Shown here piece by piece: positions 29,101 to 38,193 of a stretch of DNA of 64,000 nt; the stretch's first letter is position 1, and every line of letters starts with the position of its first letter. Both the position numbers and the translations under genes were made by a program. Origin of the DNA: Actinomycetota bacterium. GTDB taxonomy: Bacteria > Actinomycetota > Thermoleophilia > BMS3ABIN01. The notes under the pieces were generated by a model. The model did no database searches. It was not told the DNA's origin and saw only the letters and a list, made by a program, of their open reading frames with translations. The stretch covers positions 258,372 to 322,371 of the forward strand of contig JAMCPM010000006.1 in assembly GCA_023382335.1 (NCBI GenBank). Reading direction: 5' to 3'.

Positions 29101-29499
29101 CTACCAGATGAAACAGATTACTTCGCCGCCGACGCCCTTTTTCTCCGCCTGCCTGCCGGTCATGAGACCGGAGGAAGTAGAAAGCACCGCCGTGCCCAGG
29201 CCGCCCAGCACTCTGGGAATGGCGTCCTTGCGGGCGTAGACCCGGCGTCCCGGCTTGCTGATGCGCCGCAGTCCCGAGATCACTTTCTGGCGGTCCTTGC
29301 CGTACTTGAGATCGACGACGATGTTGTCGAAGCTCTCGCCGCGCAGCAGGGCGTAGTCGGTGATGTAGCCTTCTTCCTTGAGAAGCTTGGCAATATCCAT
29401 CTTCATTTTTGATGCCGGCATCTCGACGCTGTCCTTGGCGCCATTGTTGGCGTTGCGGATGCGTGTCAGCATGTCGGCGATAGGATCGGTTACGGTCAT
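29101..29499 (-). CDS. rpsH: 30S ribosomal protein S8
   Basis: 132 residues beginning MTVTDPIADMLTRIRNANN and ending GEVICFIW, both diagnostic. The ATG at 29499 follows GGAGGAG; the longer frame upstream overlaps rpsN and is not used. Central 16S rRNA binder and, in many bacteria, repressor of the spc operon. Confidence 0.98.
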   Translation of the reverse strand: MTVTDPIADMLTRIRNANNGAKDSVEMPASKMKMDIAKLLKEEGYITDYALLRGESFDNIVVDLKYGKDRQKVISGLRRISKPGRRVYARKDAIPRVLGGLGTAVLSTSSGLMTGRQAEKKGVGGEVICFIW

Positions 29500-29510
29500 C
29501 TCAACTCCTC

Positions 29511-29696
29511 CTACCAGCTCGACTTGGTCAGACCGGGAATAACGCCCCGGTGGGCCAGTTCGCGCAGGCAAATGCGGCATATGCCGAATTTGCGGTAATA
29601 GCCCCGGGGGCGGCCGCAACGGCGGCAGCGATGATAGCCTCGGGACTGATACTTGGGTTCGCGGCTGGCCTTGACCTGTAGTGATTTCTTAGCCAT
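29511..29696 (-). CDS. rpsN: 30S ribosomal protein S14, zinc-binding (type Z)
   Basis: 61 residues with two Cys-x2-Cys pairs (C24/C27 and C40/C43) holding zinc, ending IPGLTKSSW. This short type Z form is the ancestral one. ATG at 29696, eight bases after rplE. Confidence 0.98.
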   Translation of the reverse strand: MAKKSLQVKASREPKYQSRGYHRCRRCGRPRGYYRKFGICRICLRELAHRGVIPGLTKSSW

Positions 29697-29704
29697 TCAA
29701 TCTC

Positions 29705-30247
29705 CTAACGCTCGCGGAACGGCATGCCCAGCTTGGTCAGCAGGGCCCGTCCCTCGTCGTCGTTGCGGGCTGTAGTGGTAATGGTGATGTCCATGCCCCT
29801 GGTCTGGGTGATCGAGTCGTAATCGATCTCCGGAAAAATTATCTGCTCCTTGATGCCCAGGGACATGTTGCCCCGGCCGTCGAAAGATTTGCGCTTGATG
29901 CCACGGAAGTCCCGGATACGGGGCAGAGCGATGGCGATCAGGCGGTCAAGGAACTCATACATGCGGGCGCCTCGCAGGGTGACCGTGCAGCCGACAGCCA
30001 TGCCTTCGCGCAACTTGAAGTTGGCGATGGACTTGCGGGCCCTCGTCAGCTTGGGCTTCTGGCCGGTGATGATGGTCATCTCGGCCACTGCGTCATCGAG
30101 CAGCTTGGCGTCGGTCTTGGCTTCGCCCACGCCCATGTTCACACAGATCTTGGACACCCTCGGCACTTCCATGGGGTTGCTGAGTTTCAGCTCTTCCTGG
30201 AGCTGGGTCAGAAATTCCTTTTCAAACTGATCTTTTAGTCTGGCCAT
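29705..30247 (-). CDS. rplE: 50S ribosomal protein L5
   Basis: 180 residues binding 5S rRNA and P-site tRNA. Marks: [34 protein letters not shown] and the C-terminal [22 protein letters not shown] at 30247. Confidence 0.98.
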   Translation of the reverse strand: MARLKDQFEKEFLTQLQEELKLSNPMEVPRVSKICVNMGVGEAKTDAKLLDDAVAEMTIITGQKPKLTRARKSIANFKLREGMAVGCTVTLRGARMYEFLDRLIAIALPRIRDFRGIKRKSFDGRGNMSLGIKEQIIFPEIDYDSITQTRGMDITITTTARNDDEGRALLTKLGMPFRER

Positions 30248-30266
30248 GGTTTCTGTCAGTCCCTTA

Positions 30267-30584
30267 TTAATCGAATTCCGAGCCGCAGCTTCTGCAAACG
30301 CGCAGGCGGCCGGTGTCGGTCCGCTTGGCGCTCAACTTGACGCCGTCGCTGCACCGCGGACAATAAAACATTACATTCGAGACGTGGATCGGTCCTTCTT
30401 TTTCCAGCGTTCCCTGAGGATTTTGCGGGGAAGGGCGTTTGTGGCGCTTGATCATGTTCAGGCGCTCGACGACCACCCGTTCCTTCTCGGGATCGACTCG
30501 CAGGACCTTTCCGGTCTTGCCGCGTGACTTTCCGGCGATAACCTTCACCATGTCACCCTTTTTTATTTTCAGTTTGTTAGACAT
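30267..30584 (-). CDS. rplX: 50S ribosomal protein L24 with C-terminal zinc ribbon
   Basis: 105 residues: an N-terminal KOW motif ([23 protein letters not shown]-type, about 8-31) and a C-terminal extension with CPRC and CRSCG pairs that should bind zinc. The ribbon form occurs in several Gram-positive lineages. ATG at 30584; the ribosome-binding AAGG lies at the edge of a heptamer-repeat array. Confidence 0.97.
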   Translation of the reverse strand: MSNKLKIKKGDMVKVIAGKSRGKTGKVLRVDPEKERVVVERLNMIKRHKRPSPQNPQGTLEKEGPIHVSNVMFYCPRCSDGVKLSAKRTDTGRLRVCRSCGSEFD

Positions 30585-30587
30585 ATT

Positions 30588-30673
30588 TAACCTTGGTTCC
30601 TAGTTCCTGGTTTCTGGTTCGTTCCCAGTTAGTTAACTTAACCAGGAACCATGAACAAGGAAGCAGGAACTTC
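30588..30673 (-). repeat. Heptamer array with inverted copy, rplN-rplX gap
   Basis: On the coding strand the gap reads as variants of AGGAACC in tandem next to the rplX start (30588-30620). An inverted copy (GGTTCCT-type, 30640-30672) lies nearer rplN. The two arms can pair into a long imperfect hairpin with an AT-rich loop. The same heptamer recurs in four other gaps of the cluster. Confidence 0.8.
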
Positions 30674-30675
30674 GT

Positions 30676-31044
30676 TTATAGTACTTCCGGAGCCAGTGAA
30701 ACGATCTTCATGAAGCTCTTGTCGCGCAGCTCGCGCGCCACGGGGCCGAAGATGCGGGTCCCGCGCGGGTTCTTGGCGGCGTCGATGAGTACGGCCGCGT
30801 TTTCGTCGAAGGCGATGTAGGTGCCGTCGTTGCGCCCCAGCTCCTTCTTGCAACGGACGACAACCGCGGTCACGACCTCGCCCTTCTTGACGGCGCCGCC
30901 CGGAGTCGCAGCCTTGACCGTGCCGATGATGGTATCGCCGACACGGGCGTAGCGCCGGTGCGAGCCACCCTTGATCCTGATGCACAGGATCTCACGGGCG
31001 CCGGTGTTGTCTGCCACTTTGAGTCTGGTCTCTACCTGTATCAA
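30676..31044 (-). CDS. rplN: 50S ribosomal protein L14
   Basis: 122 residues ([21 protein letters not shown]...) with the L14 signature and the C-terminal [27 protein letters not shown] start at 31044; the nearest AGGAA of the adjoining heptamer array lies at ribosome-binding distance, so the repeat seems to supply the Shine-Dalgarno sequence. Confidence 0.97.
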   Translation of the reverse strand: MIQVETRLKVADNTGAREILCIRIKGGSHRRYARVGDTIIGTVKAATPGGAVKKGEVVTAVVVRCKKELGRNDGTYIAFDENAAVLIDAAKNPRGTRIFGPVARELRDKSFMKIVSLAPEVL

Positions 31045-31047
31045 AGA

Positions 31048-31073
31048 AGTTCCTTGTTCCTGGTTCCTGGTTA
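31048..31073 (-). repeat. Heptamer array (AGGAACC units), rpsQ-rplN gap
   Basis: Three to four units of AGGAACC/AGGAACA ending in AGGAACTTCT directly before the rplN TTG. It occupies most of the 47-base gap. Confidence 0.8.
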
Positions 31074-31091
31074 AAAAACCGAACTATGTAT

Positions 31092-31379
31092 TTATTTTGC
31101 TTTTTCGATGATCTCTGCCAGCCGCCAGCGCTTGTTCTTCGAAAGCGGCCTGGTCTCGATGATCCTCACCATGTCGCCGATGCCGGCGTCGTTGTTCTCG
31201 TCATGAACCGCCAGCTTGCGGGACCGGCGCACGGTCTTGCCGTAGAGCCGGTGAGCCTTGGCGGTATCGATGCGCACGGTGATGGTCTTGTCCATCTTGT
31301 CGCTGGTGACGATGCCGCGGCGTTCCTTGCGGTTGCCGCTCTTGTATTCCTTGTTCTCTGCCTTTGCTTTGGCGCTCAC
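31092..31379 (-). CDS. rpsQ: 30S ribosomal protein S17
   Basis: 95 residues, with [21 protein letters not shown] (S17 signature region) and the conserved [23 protein letters not shown] start at 31379, directly after the rpmC stop. A charged N-terminus of about 15 residues precedes the OB fold. Confidence 0.97.
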   Translation of the reverse strand: MSAKAKAENKEYKSGNRKERRGIVTSDKMDKTITVRIDTAKAHRLYGKTVRRSRKLAVHDENNDAGIGDMVRIIETRPLSKNKRWRLAEIIEKAK

Positions 31380-31607
31380 TTAAGCCTCCTGGCCCTCTGC
31401 CCTGGCGGCGCTACGCTCGCGCTCTCCCTGGACCGTCATGATGCGTGCGATGTCCTGCCGGACCTGCCCCAGTTTGCGGGGGTTGTCCAGCTGGCCCGTG
31501 GCGTGCTGGAACCGCAGGTTGAACAGCTGCTTACGCGTTTCGCGCATGCGCTCGATCAACTCCTCGTCCGACAGGTCACGCAGCTCGTTAGCCTTCAAAG
31601 AGATCAC
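31380..31607 (-). CDS. rpmC: 50S ribosomal protein L29
   Basis: 75 residues forming two helices: [32 protein letters not shown], then [16 protein letters not shown] short Ala/Glu/Arg tail follows. GTG start at 31607, 20 bases inside the rplP 3' end. L29 sits by the exit tunnel and docks SRP/trigger factor. Confidence 0.97.
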   Translation of the reverse strand: MISLKANELRDLSDEELIERMRETRKQLFNLRFQHATGQLDNPRKLGQVRQDIARIMTVQGERERSAARAEGQEA

Positions 31608-32013
31608 CTTCGCGGGTCACAAATTTACACTTGATCGGCAGCTTGTGGGCCGCCAGCCTCATGGCTTCCTTGGCGACCGGAACCGCCACGCCTGACAGTT
31701 CGAACATGACACGGCCCGGCTTGACCACGGCCACCCACTGTTCCGGGGAGCCCTTGCCGCCGCCCATGCGTGTCTCGGCCGGTTTCTCGGTCACCGGCTT
31801 GTGCGGGAAAATATTTATCCAGACCTTGCCGCCGCGCTTGATATGGCGGGTCATGGCGACACGGGCCGCCTCGATCTGGCGGTTCGTGATCCAGCCCGGC
31901 TCCATCGCCTTGAGGCCGTACTCGCCGTGCTCGACGCGGAATCCACCCTTGGTGGCGCCTTGCATGCGTCCCCGGTGCTGTTTTCTATGTTTGGTTTTTT
32001 TTGGGAGTAGCAT
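31588..32013 (-). CDS. rplP: 50S ribosomal protein L16
   Basis: 141 residues starting [24 protein letters not shown], with [24 protein letters not shown]. It positions A-site tRNA. ATG at 32013; an AGGAAC unit of the upstream heptamer array lies about 10 bases before it. Confidence 0.98.
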   Translation of the reverse strand: MLLPKKTKHRKQHRGRMQGATKGGFRVEHGEYGLKAMEPGWITNRQIEAARVAMTRHIKRGGKVWINIFPHKPVTEKPAETRMGGGKGSPEQWVAVVKPGRVMFELSGVAVPVAKEAMRLAAHKLPIKCKFVTREGDLFEG

Positions 32014-32020
32014 TTATTTA

Positions 32021-32063
32021 AAAGTTCCTGGTTCCTGGTTCCTAGCTTCTGGTTTCTGGTTTC
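32021..32063 (-). repeat. Heptamer array (AGGAACC units), rplP-rpsC gap
   Basis: Six or so units on the coding strand (AGAAACC, AGAAGCT, AGGAACC, AGGAACC, AGGAACT) filling most of the 61-base gap and ending at the rplP ribosome-binding position. Confidence 0.8.
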
Positions 32064-32074
32064 TTGCGACCGTG

Positions 32075-32770
32075 TTATTTTCTTCTCTGAGCGTCAACTT
32101 CACCCAGACGGCGGTCGGCTTTCAGTTTGTCCATATTGAAGCCCTCGGGCATGATCTCACCCTTGTTTATCCAGACCTTTACGCCGATGCGGCCGAAGGT
32201 CGTGCGGGCCTCGGTAAAACCGTAATCGATATCCGCGCGCAGCGTATGCAGCGGCACCCGGCCTTCGCTGTAGCCCTCGGTGCGCGCCATCTCGGCGCCT
32301 CCCAGCCGGCCGGCGCAGGCGACCTTGATTCCCTCGGCGCCGGAACGGATGGCCGAGGTGATGGCCCGCTTCATCGCCCGCCGGAAAGCCACGCGGCCTT
32401 CGAGCTGCTCGGCGATGGACTGCGCCACCAGGTTTGCATCCAGTTCGGGGCGCTTGACCTCGATGATGTTGGCCTGCACGGCTTTGCCGGTCATGTCGTG
32501 CACTTCGCGCCGCAGCGCGTCGACCTCGGCGCCGCTCTTGCCGATGACGATGCCCGGCCTGGCGGTATGGATGTCGATAGTTATCTTCTGCGCGTCTTTC
32601 TTGATATGGATGTCAGAAAGAGCCGCATGACGGAGCTTCTTGCGAATATGCTCCCGGATCTTCAGATCCTCGATTAAAAAGTTTGCAAAATCTTTCTCGG
32701 TGTACCAGTGGGATTTCCAGTCATGGATGATCCCAAGCCGCATTCCTCCCGGATGCACTTTCTGACCCAT
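32075..32770 (-). CDS. rpsC: 30S ribosomal protein S3
   Basis: 231 residues. KH domain with the [14 protein letters not shown] loop near residues 75-90, and the C-terminal domain [23 protein letters not shown] with helicase-associated basic residues at the mRNA entry. ATG at 32770, one base after rplV. Confidence 0.98.
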   Translation of the reverse strand: MGQKVHPGGMRLGIIHDWKSHWYTEKDFANFLIEDLKIREHIRKKLRHAALSDIHIKKDAQKITIDIHTARPGIVIGKSGAEVDALRREVHDMTGKAVQANIIEVKRPELDANLVAQSIAEQLEGRVAFRRAMKRAITSAIRSGAEGIKVACAGRLGGAEMARTEGYSEGRVPLHTLRADIDYGFTEARTTFGRIGVKVWINKGEIMPEGFNMDKLKADRRLGEVDAQRRK

Positions 32771-32771
32771 A

Positions 32772-33179
32772 CTATCCCTCCTTTCTCGAGGCTAACTCGA
32801 CGGTTACGTGACAGGTGCGCTTGCGGATGCGGAATGCCCTTCCCTGGGCCCGCGGCCGGATGCGCTTGAGCGTCGGCCCTTCATTCACATAAATGCTGCT
32901 GACAAGGAGCTCGTCGACATCCATGTCGTGGTTGTTTTCAGCGTTGGCTACAGCCGAAGCGAGGACCTTGTCGACCACGCGGGCGGCATGCTTGGTGGAA
33001 AACGCCAGCACCGTGCGCGCGTCGGCTATGCGCTTGCCGCGCACCAGGTCGGCGACCAGCCTCATCTTGCGTGCCGAGACCCTTACGTATTTGGCCGTCG
33101 CTGTCGCCGTCCGAAGCTCTTCCGCCTCGATGGGCTCTTCCTTGGCCTTCTTTTTCTTTGTTGCCGTGTCAGCTGCCAT
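32772..33179 (-). CDS. rplV: 50S ribosomal protein L22
   Basis: 135 residues. About 28 charged residues ([16 protein letters not shown]) precede the core [23 protein letters not shown]. The extended hairpin ([19 protein letters not shown]) lines the exit tunnel and is the macrolide-associated loop. ATG at 33179. Confidence 0.97.
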   Translation of the reverse strand: MAADTATKKKKAKEEPIEAEELRTATATAKYVRVSARKMRLVADLVRGKRIADARTVLAFSTKHAARVVDKVLASAVANAENNHDMDVDELLVSSIYVNEGPTLKRIRPRAQGRAFRIRKRTCHVTVELASRKEG

Positions 33180-33188
33180 TAAATTCCC

Positions 33189-33473
33189 TTATTTGAGCCC
33201 TACGCTGCGCTCGGTATGATGTCCGTGGCCGCGGAATGTCCGCGTCGGGGCGAACTCGCCCAGCTTGTGCCCCACCATGCTCTCGGTAATGAAGATGGGC
33301 ACATGCTTGCGGCCGTCGTAGACCGCGATCGTGTGACTCACCATTTCCGGGAAGATCGTCGATGAGCGCGACCAGGTCTTGATCATCTGCTTCTTGCCCG
33401 AGTCGTTCATCTTCTCGATGCGGGCGAACAGTTTCTCGCTGACGAAAGGTCCTTTTTTGATGGATCTGCTCAT
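33189..33473 (-). CDS. rpsS: 30S ribosomal protein S19
   Basis: 94 residues, [20 protein letters not shown] at the start and the signature [21 protein letters not shown] at 33473, ten bases after rplB. Confidence 0.98.
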   Translation of the reverse strand: MSRSIKKGPFVSEKLFARIEKMNDSGKKQMIKTWSRSSTIFPEMVSHTIAVYDGRKHVPIFITESMVGHKLGEFAPTRTFRGHGHHTERSVGLK

Positions 33474-33483
33474 TTAATTCCTC

Positions 33484-34320
33484 CTAGCGTCCCTTGCGTC
33501 GTGAACGGACGATGTAGCGGTCGCTCTGCTTGCCCTTCTTGCGTGTGCGGTAACCAAGAGTCGGCACGCCCCATGGCGTGACCGGATGGCGTCCGGCTGT
33601 TGCCTTGCCCTCGCCGCCACCGTGCGGGTGGTCGACCGGGTTCATGGCGGTGCCGCGTACGCTCGGCCTGATGCCCTTCCAGCGGCTGCGTCCCGCCTTG
33701 CCGCCGGATAAATTCTCGTGCGTGGTGTTGCCGACCTCGCCGATGGTGGCGCGGCAGGCGATCTCGACCAGGCGAACCTCTCCGGAGGGAAGCCTGACGT
33801 GCGCCATCTTGCCTTCCTTGGCCATCAGCTGCGCCGAGGTGCCGGCGCCGCGCGCCATCTGGGCGCCACGGCCCGGGGTCAGCTCGATGCAATGGACCAT
33901 CGTGCCCACCGGGATGTTCGCCAGCGGCAGACAGTTGCCGGGCTTGATGTCAGCTTCGGCGCCTGAAACCAGCATGGTGCCGACCGTCAGCCCCAGAGGA
34001 GCCGGGATGTAACGTTTGTCGCCGTCGAGGTAATGAAGCAGGGCGATGCGGGCCGAACGGTTCGGGTCATATTCGATCGCCGCCACCTTTGCCGGCACGC
34101 CGTCTTTGAGGCGCTTGAAATCTATCTGGCGGAAACGGCGCTTGTGGCCGCCGCCTGTGCGCCGCTTGGTGATGCGGCCGTTATTGTTGCGCCCGGCGTT
34201 CTTGGAGATGCCCCTGGTGAGGCTCTTCTCCGGCTTCGAGCGCGTGATCTCCTCGAAGGTCGAGCCGGTCATGAACCGGCGGCCCGGGGATGTTGGTTTG
34301 TATGTCTTTACCTGTGCCAT
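33484..34320 (-). CDS. rplB: 50S ribosomal protein L2
   Basis: 278 residues. [13 protein letters not shown] at the N-terminus, and the catalytically important [13 protein letters not shown] loop near residue 229, close to the peptidyl transferase centre. ATG at 34320 with AGGAAC from the heptamer array about 10 bases upstream. Confidence 0.98.
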   Translation of the reverse strand: MAQVKTYKPTSPGRRFMTGSTFEEITRSKPEKSLTRGISKNAGRNNNGRITKRRTGGGHKRRFRQIDFKRLKDGVPAKVAAIEYDPNRSARIALLHYLDGDKRYIPAPLGLTVGTMLVSGAEADIKPGNCLPLANIPVGTMVHCIELTPGRGAQMARGAGTSAQLMAKEGKMAHVRLPSGEVRLVEIACRATIGEVGNTTHENLSGGKAGRSRWKGIRPSVRGTAMNPVDHPHGGGEGKATAGRHPVTPWGVPTLGYRTRKKGKQSDRYIVRSRRKGR

Positions 34321-34329
34321 AAAATTTTA

Positions 34330-34361
34330 AGTTCCTTGTTCCTTGTTCCTTGTTCCTGGTT
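34330..34361 (-). repeat. Heptamer array (AGGAACA units), rplB-rplW gap
   Basis: Four units on the coding strand, AGGAACA three times then AGGAACT, filling the 50-base gap and ending at the rplB ribosome-binding site. This array is the most homogeneous. Confidence 0.85.
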
Positions 34362-34370
34362 AAAACCCGG

Positions 34371-34658
34371 CTACATCGTTTCGAAGAATTCGATCTTCTG
34401 GCCTTCTGACAGCTGCACAATGGCCTTCTTGCCGCTGCTGGTCCTGCCTCTGACCATGCCGCGCCGCTTGGGCTTCGACCTTGTCTTGATCACGTTGACG
34501 CTGATCACGTTGACGCTGAAGATGTCTTCTACCGCCTTGGCGATCGCGGGCTTCTTGGCCCGCGCGTCGACCTTGAACGTGTACTTGTTATGCTCGATGA
34601 GCTCGTAGCTCTTCTCCGAGATTACCGGACCCAGGATGATTGAATGCGAATCTCTCAT
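34371..34658 (-). CDS. rplW: 50S ribosomal protein L23
   Basis: 95 residues: ILGPVISEKSYELIEHNKYTFKVD and the RNA-binding loop KTRSKPKRRGMVRGRTSSGKKAIVQL. Exit-tunnel docking site for trigger factor/SRP. A tandem GTGTTGATCA-type duplication (SVNVISVNVI) is visible in its middle. The ATG overlaps the rplD stop (ATGA). Confidence 0.97.
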   Translation of the reverse strand: MRDSHSIILGPVISEKSYELIEHNKYTFKVDARAKKPAIAKAVEDIFSVNVISVNVIKTRSKPKRRGMVRGRTSSGKKAIVQLSEGQKIEFFETM

Positions 34659-35533
34659 TTGGATCCTCCCAGACTGTTGAGTTGATCGAGCACGTGTTTT
34701 GTCAGCAGGACCGAGCGGGTGGCCATGATATCGGCGACACCGAGCTCGCCGGCGCTCACCACGGTAACCTGCGGCAGATTGCGGAAGGACATGGCGGCGT
34801 TGCCGTCATCCTCGCCCACAAGCACCAGCAGCGGATAATTCAGATCCAGATTCGCCAGCACCGCGGCGGCCGCGGCCGTCTTGGGCTCGTCGAACGGCAG
34901 TCCGTCGATAACCTTGATGCCGCCCTCGCTGGCGCGCGCCGACAGGGCCATTTTCAGGGCCTTGGCGCGGACCTTCCGGTTGACCTTGAAGCCATAGTCA
35001 CGCGGCTTGGGGCCGAAAGCGATGCCGCCGCCGGTCCAGTGAGGCATCCGGCTGGAGCCGGCCCTTGCGCGGCCCGTGCCCTTCTGCCGCCAGGGCTTGG
35101 CGCCACCGCCACTGACCTCTCCACGCTTCTTGGTGGAGGCGGTGCCGCTGCGGCGGGCTGCCAGTTCGGCGCGTACCGCTTCGTGCAGGACGCCTACCTT
35201 GGGCTCGATCGCGAAGACCGCGGGGCTGAGTTTGACTTCCTTCTCGCCGAGCGCCTTGATCTCGGGAACCTTGATGGAGGGCTTCTCCGCGGCCTTCTTC
35301 CTGGCCTTTTTCCTGGGAGCCGCCTTGGCCTTGGGCTCTTCAGCCTTGGCCTCTGCCTTTTCTGCCTTTGCCTTGGGCTCCGCCGCCTTGGCTTCCTTCG
35401 CCTCGGACTTGGTTTCCTTGTCCGCGGCTTTGGCTTCCTTGGCTACGGGCTCCTTCTTGGCCTCAACCTCGGCCTCGGCGCCCTTCGTGGCTTCCGGCTT
35501 TGTCTCTTCATTTTTATCTTCTGTATCAGTCAT
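34655..35533 (-). CDS. rplD: 50S ribosomal protein L4 with ~85-residue charged N-terminal extension
   Basis: 292 residues, about 85 more than typical. Residues 1-85 are almost only Ala, Lys, Glu, Pro and Thr and must be disordered. The L4 core begins near SIKVPEIKALG and includes KKRGEVSGGGAKPWRQKGTGRARAGSSR-type loop sequence that reaches the tunnel constriction. ATG at 35533. The extension continues a pattern also seen in L3, S5 and SecE. Confidence 0.96.
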   Translation of the reverse strand: MTDTEDKNEETKPEATKGAEAEVEAKKEPVAKEAKAADKETKSEAKEAKAAEPKAKAEKAEAKAEEPKAKAAPRKKARKKAAEKPSIKVPEIKALGEKEVKLSPAVFAIEPKVGVLHEAVRAELAARRSGTASTKKRGEVSGGGAKPWRQKGTGRARAGSSRMPHWTGGGIAFGPKPRDYGFKVNRKVRAKALKMALSARASEGGIKVIDGLPFDEPKTAAAAAVLANLDLNYPLLVLVGEDDGNAAMSFRNLPQVTVVSAGELGVADIMATRSVLLTKHVLDQLNSLGGSK

Positions 35534-35551
35534 AAAATTTATTTGCCCTGG

Positions 35552-36469
35552 TTACTGGGTCTGGATGAAGATCAGGCCGTTGCTTGAACCCGGGACCGCG
35601 CCCTTGAGAAACAGTAGGTTCTGATCCTGGTCGATTCTGACGACGGTCAGTCCCAGCTGCGTCGATTTCTTGTTGCCCATCTGGCCCGGCAGTTTCAGTC
35701 CCTTGAATACACGGGAAGGGTAAGCGCTGGCGCCGATCGATCCGGGAGCGCGATGAAAATGCGCGCCGTGGGAAGCGGGACCGCCGGCAAAGTTGTGGCG
35801 CTTGATGACGCCGGCAAAACCCTTGCCCTTGGAAACTCCGGTTACCTTTACCTTCTGGCCTGTTTCAAAGGCGTTGACCGTGATCTCGGGCTTCGCCTCG
35901 GGGGCTTTGGCTTTCTTCTTTGACTTCTTGGTAGACTTCTTCTCTTCTTTTTTGACTTCGGCTTTGGCTTCAGCCTTTGGTTCTTCCTTGGCTTCGCCGG
36001 CAGCCTCCGCGGCTCCTCCAGCCTCGCCAGCCTCAGCGGCCTCAGCGGCCTGCGCTTCGGTTGACTCTTCTTCCGGGCCGGCTGCTTCTACGGCTGCTTC
36101 AGCCGCCGCCTCTTCCGCCGGTTCCTCGGCCGCTTCTTCGGCCACGGCTGCCGCCGCCGGAACAACCAGCTTCAGGATGGCATCCTCTTCAGAACCGCCC
36201 TCGGCCACCTCCGCCTCTACGCGGATCTCCGCCAGGTGCCGCCGCGGCTCGACGCCGGCCCTCTTGAAATGGCCCGCCTGCGGCTTGATGACCTTGTTCT
36301 TCTTCATCTCGCCGAAGCCCATCTGCACGGCCTGGTAGCCGTCGCGGGCATTGGTCTTGACCTGGGTCACGGCGCAGGGGCCGGCCTCGATGACGGTGAC
36401 CACGATGCGGTCGCCATCGTCAGTGAATATCTGGGTCATGCCCAGTTTCTTTCCAAGTATCGCTGCCAT
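35552..36469 (-). CDS. rplC: 50S ribosomal protein L3 with ~110-residue acidic/basic insertion
   Basis: 305 residues instead of about 210. The N-terminal part (MAAILGKKLGMTQIF to HLAEIRV, residue 84) and C-terminal core (VTGVSKGKGFAGVIKRHNFAGG onward, from 208) are ordinary. Between them, residues ~87-196 form a low-complexity insertion: an Ala/Glu stretch (about 105-170) followed by a Lys-rich stretch (about 172-190). The frame is uninterrupted. ATG at 36469. Confidence 0.96.
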   Translation of the reverse strand: MAAILGKKLGMTQIFTDDGDRIVVTVIEAGPCAVTQVKTNARDGYQAVQMGFGEMKKNKVIKPQAGHFKRAGVEPRRHLAEIRVEAEVAEGGSEEDAILKLVVPAAAAVAEEAAEEPAEEAAAEAAVEAAGPEEESTEAQAAEAAEAGEAGGAAEAAGEAKEEPKAEAKAEVKKEEKKSTKKSKKKAKAPEAKPEITVNAFETGQKVKVTGVSKGKGFAGVIKRHNFAGGPASHGAHFHRAPGSIGASAYPSRVFKGLKLPGQMGNKKSTQLGLTVVRIDQDQNLLFLKGAVPGSSNGLIFIQTQ

Positions 36470-36489
36470 CAGGTTCCGGAATATCCCTC

Positions 36490-36798
36490 TTAGAGTTTGA
36501 TTTCGATGTCGACGCCCGCGGGCACGTCCAGCCGCATGAGCGAGTCGACCGTCTTTGGCGTCGGCTGATGGATGTCGATCAGCCGCTTGTGCGTGCGCAT
36601 CTCAAAATGCTCACGTGAATCCTTGTCCTTGAAAGGGCTCTTGATGACGCAGTAGACGTTCTTCTCCGTCGGCAGCGGCACGGGGCCGACCACGGTGGCG
36701 CCGGTGCGCTGGGCCTGCTCCACGATCAACCGCGCACTGCGGTCGATCAACTCGTGATCGTAAGCCTTGAGCCTTATTCTTATCTTTTGCTGAGCCAT
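36490..36798 (-). CDS. rpsJ: 30S ribosomal protein S10
   Basis: 102 residues ([34 protein letters not shown]). Also the NusE transcription factor that binds NusG. ATG at 36798; first gene of the S10 block, 41 bases after tuf across a heptamer array. Confidence 0.98.
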   Translation of the reverse strand: MAQQKIRIRLKAYDHELIDRSARLIVEQAQRTGATVVGPVPLPTEKNVYCVIKSPFKDKDSREHFEMRTHKRLIDIHQPTPKTVDSLMRLDVPAGVDIEIKL

Positions 36799-36807
36799 GA
36801 TATCAAC

Positions 36808-36839
36808 CCGGTTCCTAGTTCCTGGTTTCTAGTTCCTTG
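36808..36839 (-). repeat. Heptamer array (AGGAACT units), rpsJ-tuf gap
   Basis: Four to five units on the coding strand (AGGAACT, AGAAACC, AGGAACT, AGGAACC) immediately after the tuf stop codon and before rpsJ. Confidence 0.8.
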
Positions 36840-38045
36840 TTATTCGATGATCTCGATTACTGCGCCGGCGCCCACGGTATGGCCGCCCTCGCGAATAGCG
36901 AAGCGGAGGCCTTCTTCCATGGCGATCGGCGTGATCAGTTTGACTTCCATGTTGGTGTTGTCACCAGGCATTACCATCTCGACGCCCTCTTCCAGGGTGA
37001 TGCTGCCGGTCACGTCCGTCGTACGGAAGTAGAACTGCGGCCGGTAATTGGTGAAGAACGGTGTGTGACGGCCGCCTTCTTCCTTGGAGAGCACGTAGAC
37101 CTGTGCCTTGAAGTGCGTATGCGGTGTGATCGAGCCCGGCTTGGACAGAACCATGCCGCGCTGGATGTCTTCCCGCTTGGTGCCGCGGAGCAGCACGCCG
37201 ATGTTGTCACCCGCGCGCCCCTCGTCGAGCAGCTTGCGGAACATCTCGACGCCGGTGCAGACGGTCTTGTCGACCTTCTCCTGCATGCCGACGATCTCGA
37301 CTTCCTCGCCGACCTTGACGATGCCGCGCTCGACACGGCCGGTGGCGACTGTGCCGCGGCCGGTGATGGTGAAGACGTCCTCGACGGGCATCAGGAAAGG
37401 CTTGTCGATGTCGCGCTCCGGCTCGGGCAGATACTCATCCACCGCGTGCATGAGCTCGAGGATCGGGTTGCAGGCAGGGCACTCGGCCTTGCCGCAGGCG
37501 CATTCCAGAGCCTTGAGAGCCGAACCGGCGACGATGGGAATATCGTCCCCGGGGAATTCATACTCGGAGAGCAGCTCGCGCACTTCGATCTCGACCAGCT
37601 CAAGCAGCTCGGGATCGTCCACCATGTCGACCTTATTGAGGAAGACGATGATGTAGGGCACGCCTACCTGGCGGGCCAGAAGGATGTGCTCGCGGGTCTG
37701 CGGCATTGGGCCGTCAGCTGCGCTTACCACCAGGATGGCGCCGTCCATCTGCGCCGCGCCGGTGATCATGTTCTTGATATAGTCAGCGTGGCCCGGGCAG
37801 TCGACGTGAGCGTAATGACGCTTCTCGGTCTCGTACTCGACGTGGGCGGTGGCGATGGTGATGCCGCGCTCGCGCTCTTCCGGGGCGTTATCGATTGAAT
37901 CAAAGCTCCGGACCTCGACGTTCTCGCCATGTCCGGCCAGGCAGGCCGTGATAGCGGCGGTCAGGGTCGTCTTGCCATGATCGATATGGCCGATTGTGCC
38001 TACATTCAAGTGCGGCTTGTTTCTTTCAAATTTTTGCTTTGACAT
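36840..38045 (-). CDS. tuf: Elongation factor Tu with four-cysteine insert
   Basis: 401 residues. G1 GHIDHGKT (19-26), DCPGH (82-86), NKVD (137-140) and SAL (175-177) mark the GTPase domain, followed by beta-barrel domains 2 and 3. After ALKALE an insert holds C182, C184, C189 and C192 ([11 protein letters not shown]), a likely metal-binding loop lacking in most EF-Tu. The ATG at 38045 follows a strong GGAG-rich site; the longer frame is rejected. A predicted promoter in the fusA-tuf gap suggests extra tuf transcription. Confidence 0.97.
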   Translation of the reverse strand: MSKQKFERNKPHLNVGTIGHIDHGKTTLTAAITACLAGHGENVEVRSFDSIDNAPEERERGITIATAHVEYETEKRHYAHVDCPGHADYIKNMITGAAQMDGAILVVSAADGPMPQTREHILLARQVGVPYIIVFLNKVDMVDDPELLELVEIEVRELLSEYEFPGDDIPIVAGSALKALECACGKAECPACNPILELMHAVDEYLPEPERDIDKPFLMPVEDVFTITGRGTVATGRVERGIVKVGEEVEIVGMQEKVDKTVCTGVEMFRKLLDEGRAGDNIGVLLRGTKREDIQRGMVLSKPGSITPHTHFKAQVYVLSKEEGGRHTPFFTNYRPQFYFRTTDVTGSITLEEGVEMVMPGDNTNMEVKLITPIAMEEGLRFAIREGGHTVGAGAVIEIIE

Positions 38046-38154
38046 CCTTGCTCCTCTCCTCTCCAAATACGCTGAGCAAAACCTGGTAAAAAAGCCCTGC
38101 TTTAGACCCACCGTATAGCTTGTGTTCCTTTTATTTCTTCCTAAAGAGCGAGTT

Positions 38155-38184
38155 ACTATATATCAAACCACTACGGCAGGGCAA
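38155..38184 (-). promoter_or_regulatory. Predicted internal promoter of tuf
   Basis: TTGCCC (38179-38184), 18-base spacer, TATAGT (38155-38160) on the minus strand in the fusA-tuf gap, with a leader of roughly 100 bases. An extra tuf promoter is common in str operons. Confidence 0.45.
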
Positions 38185-38193
38185 GCCTCGTTG

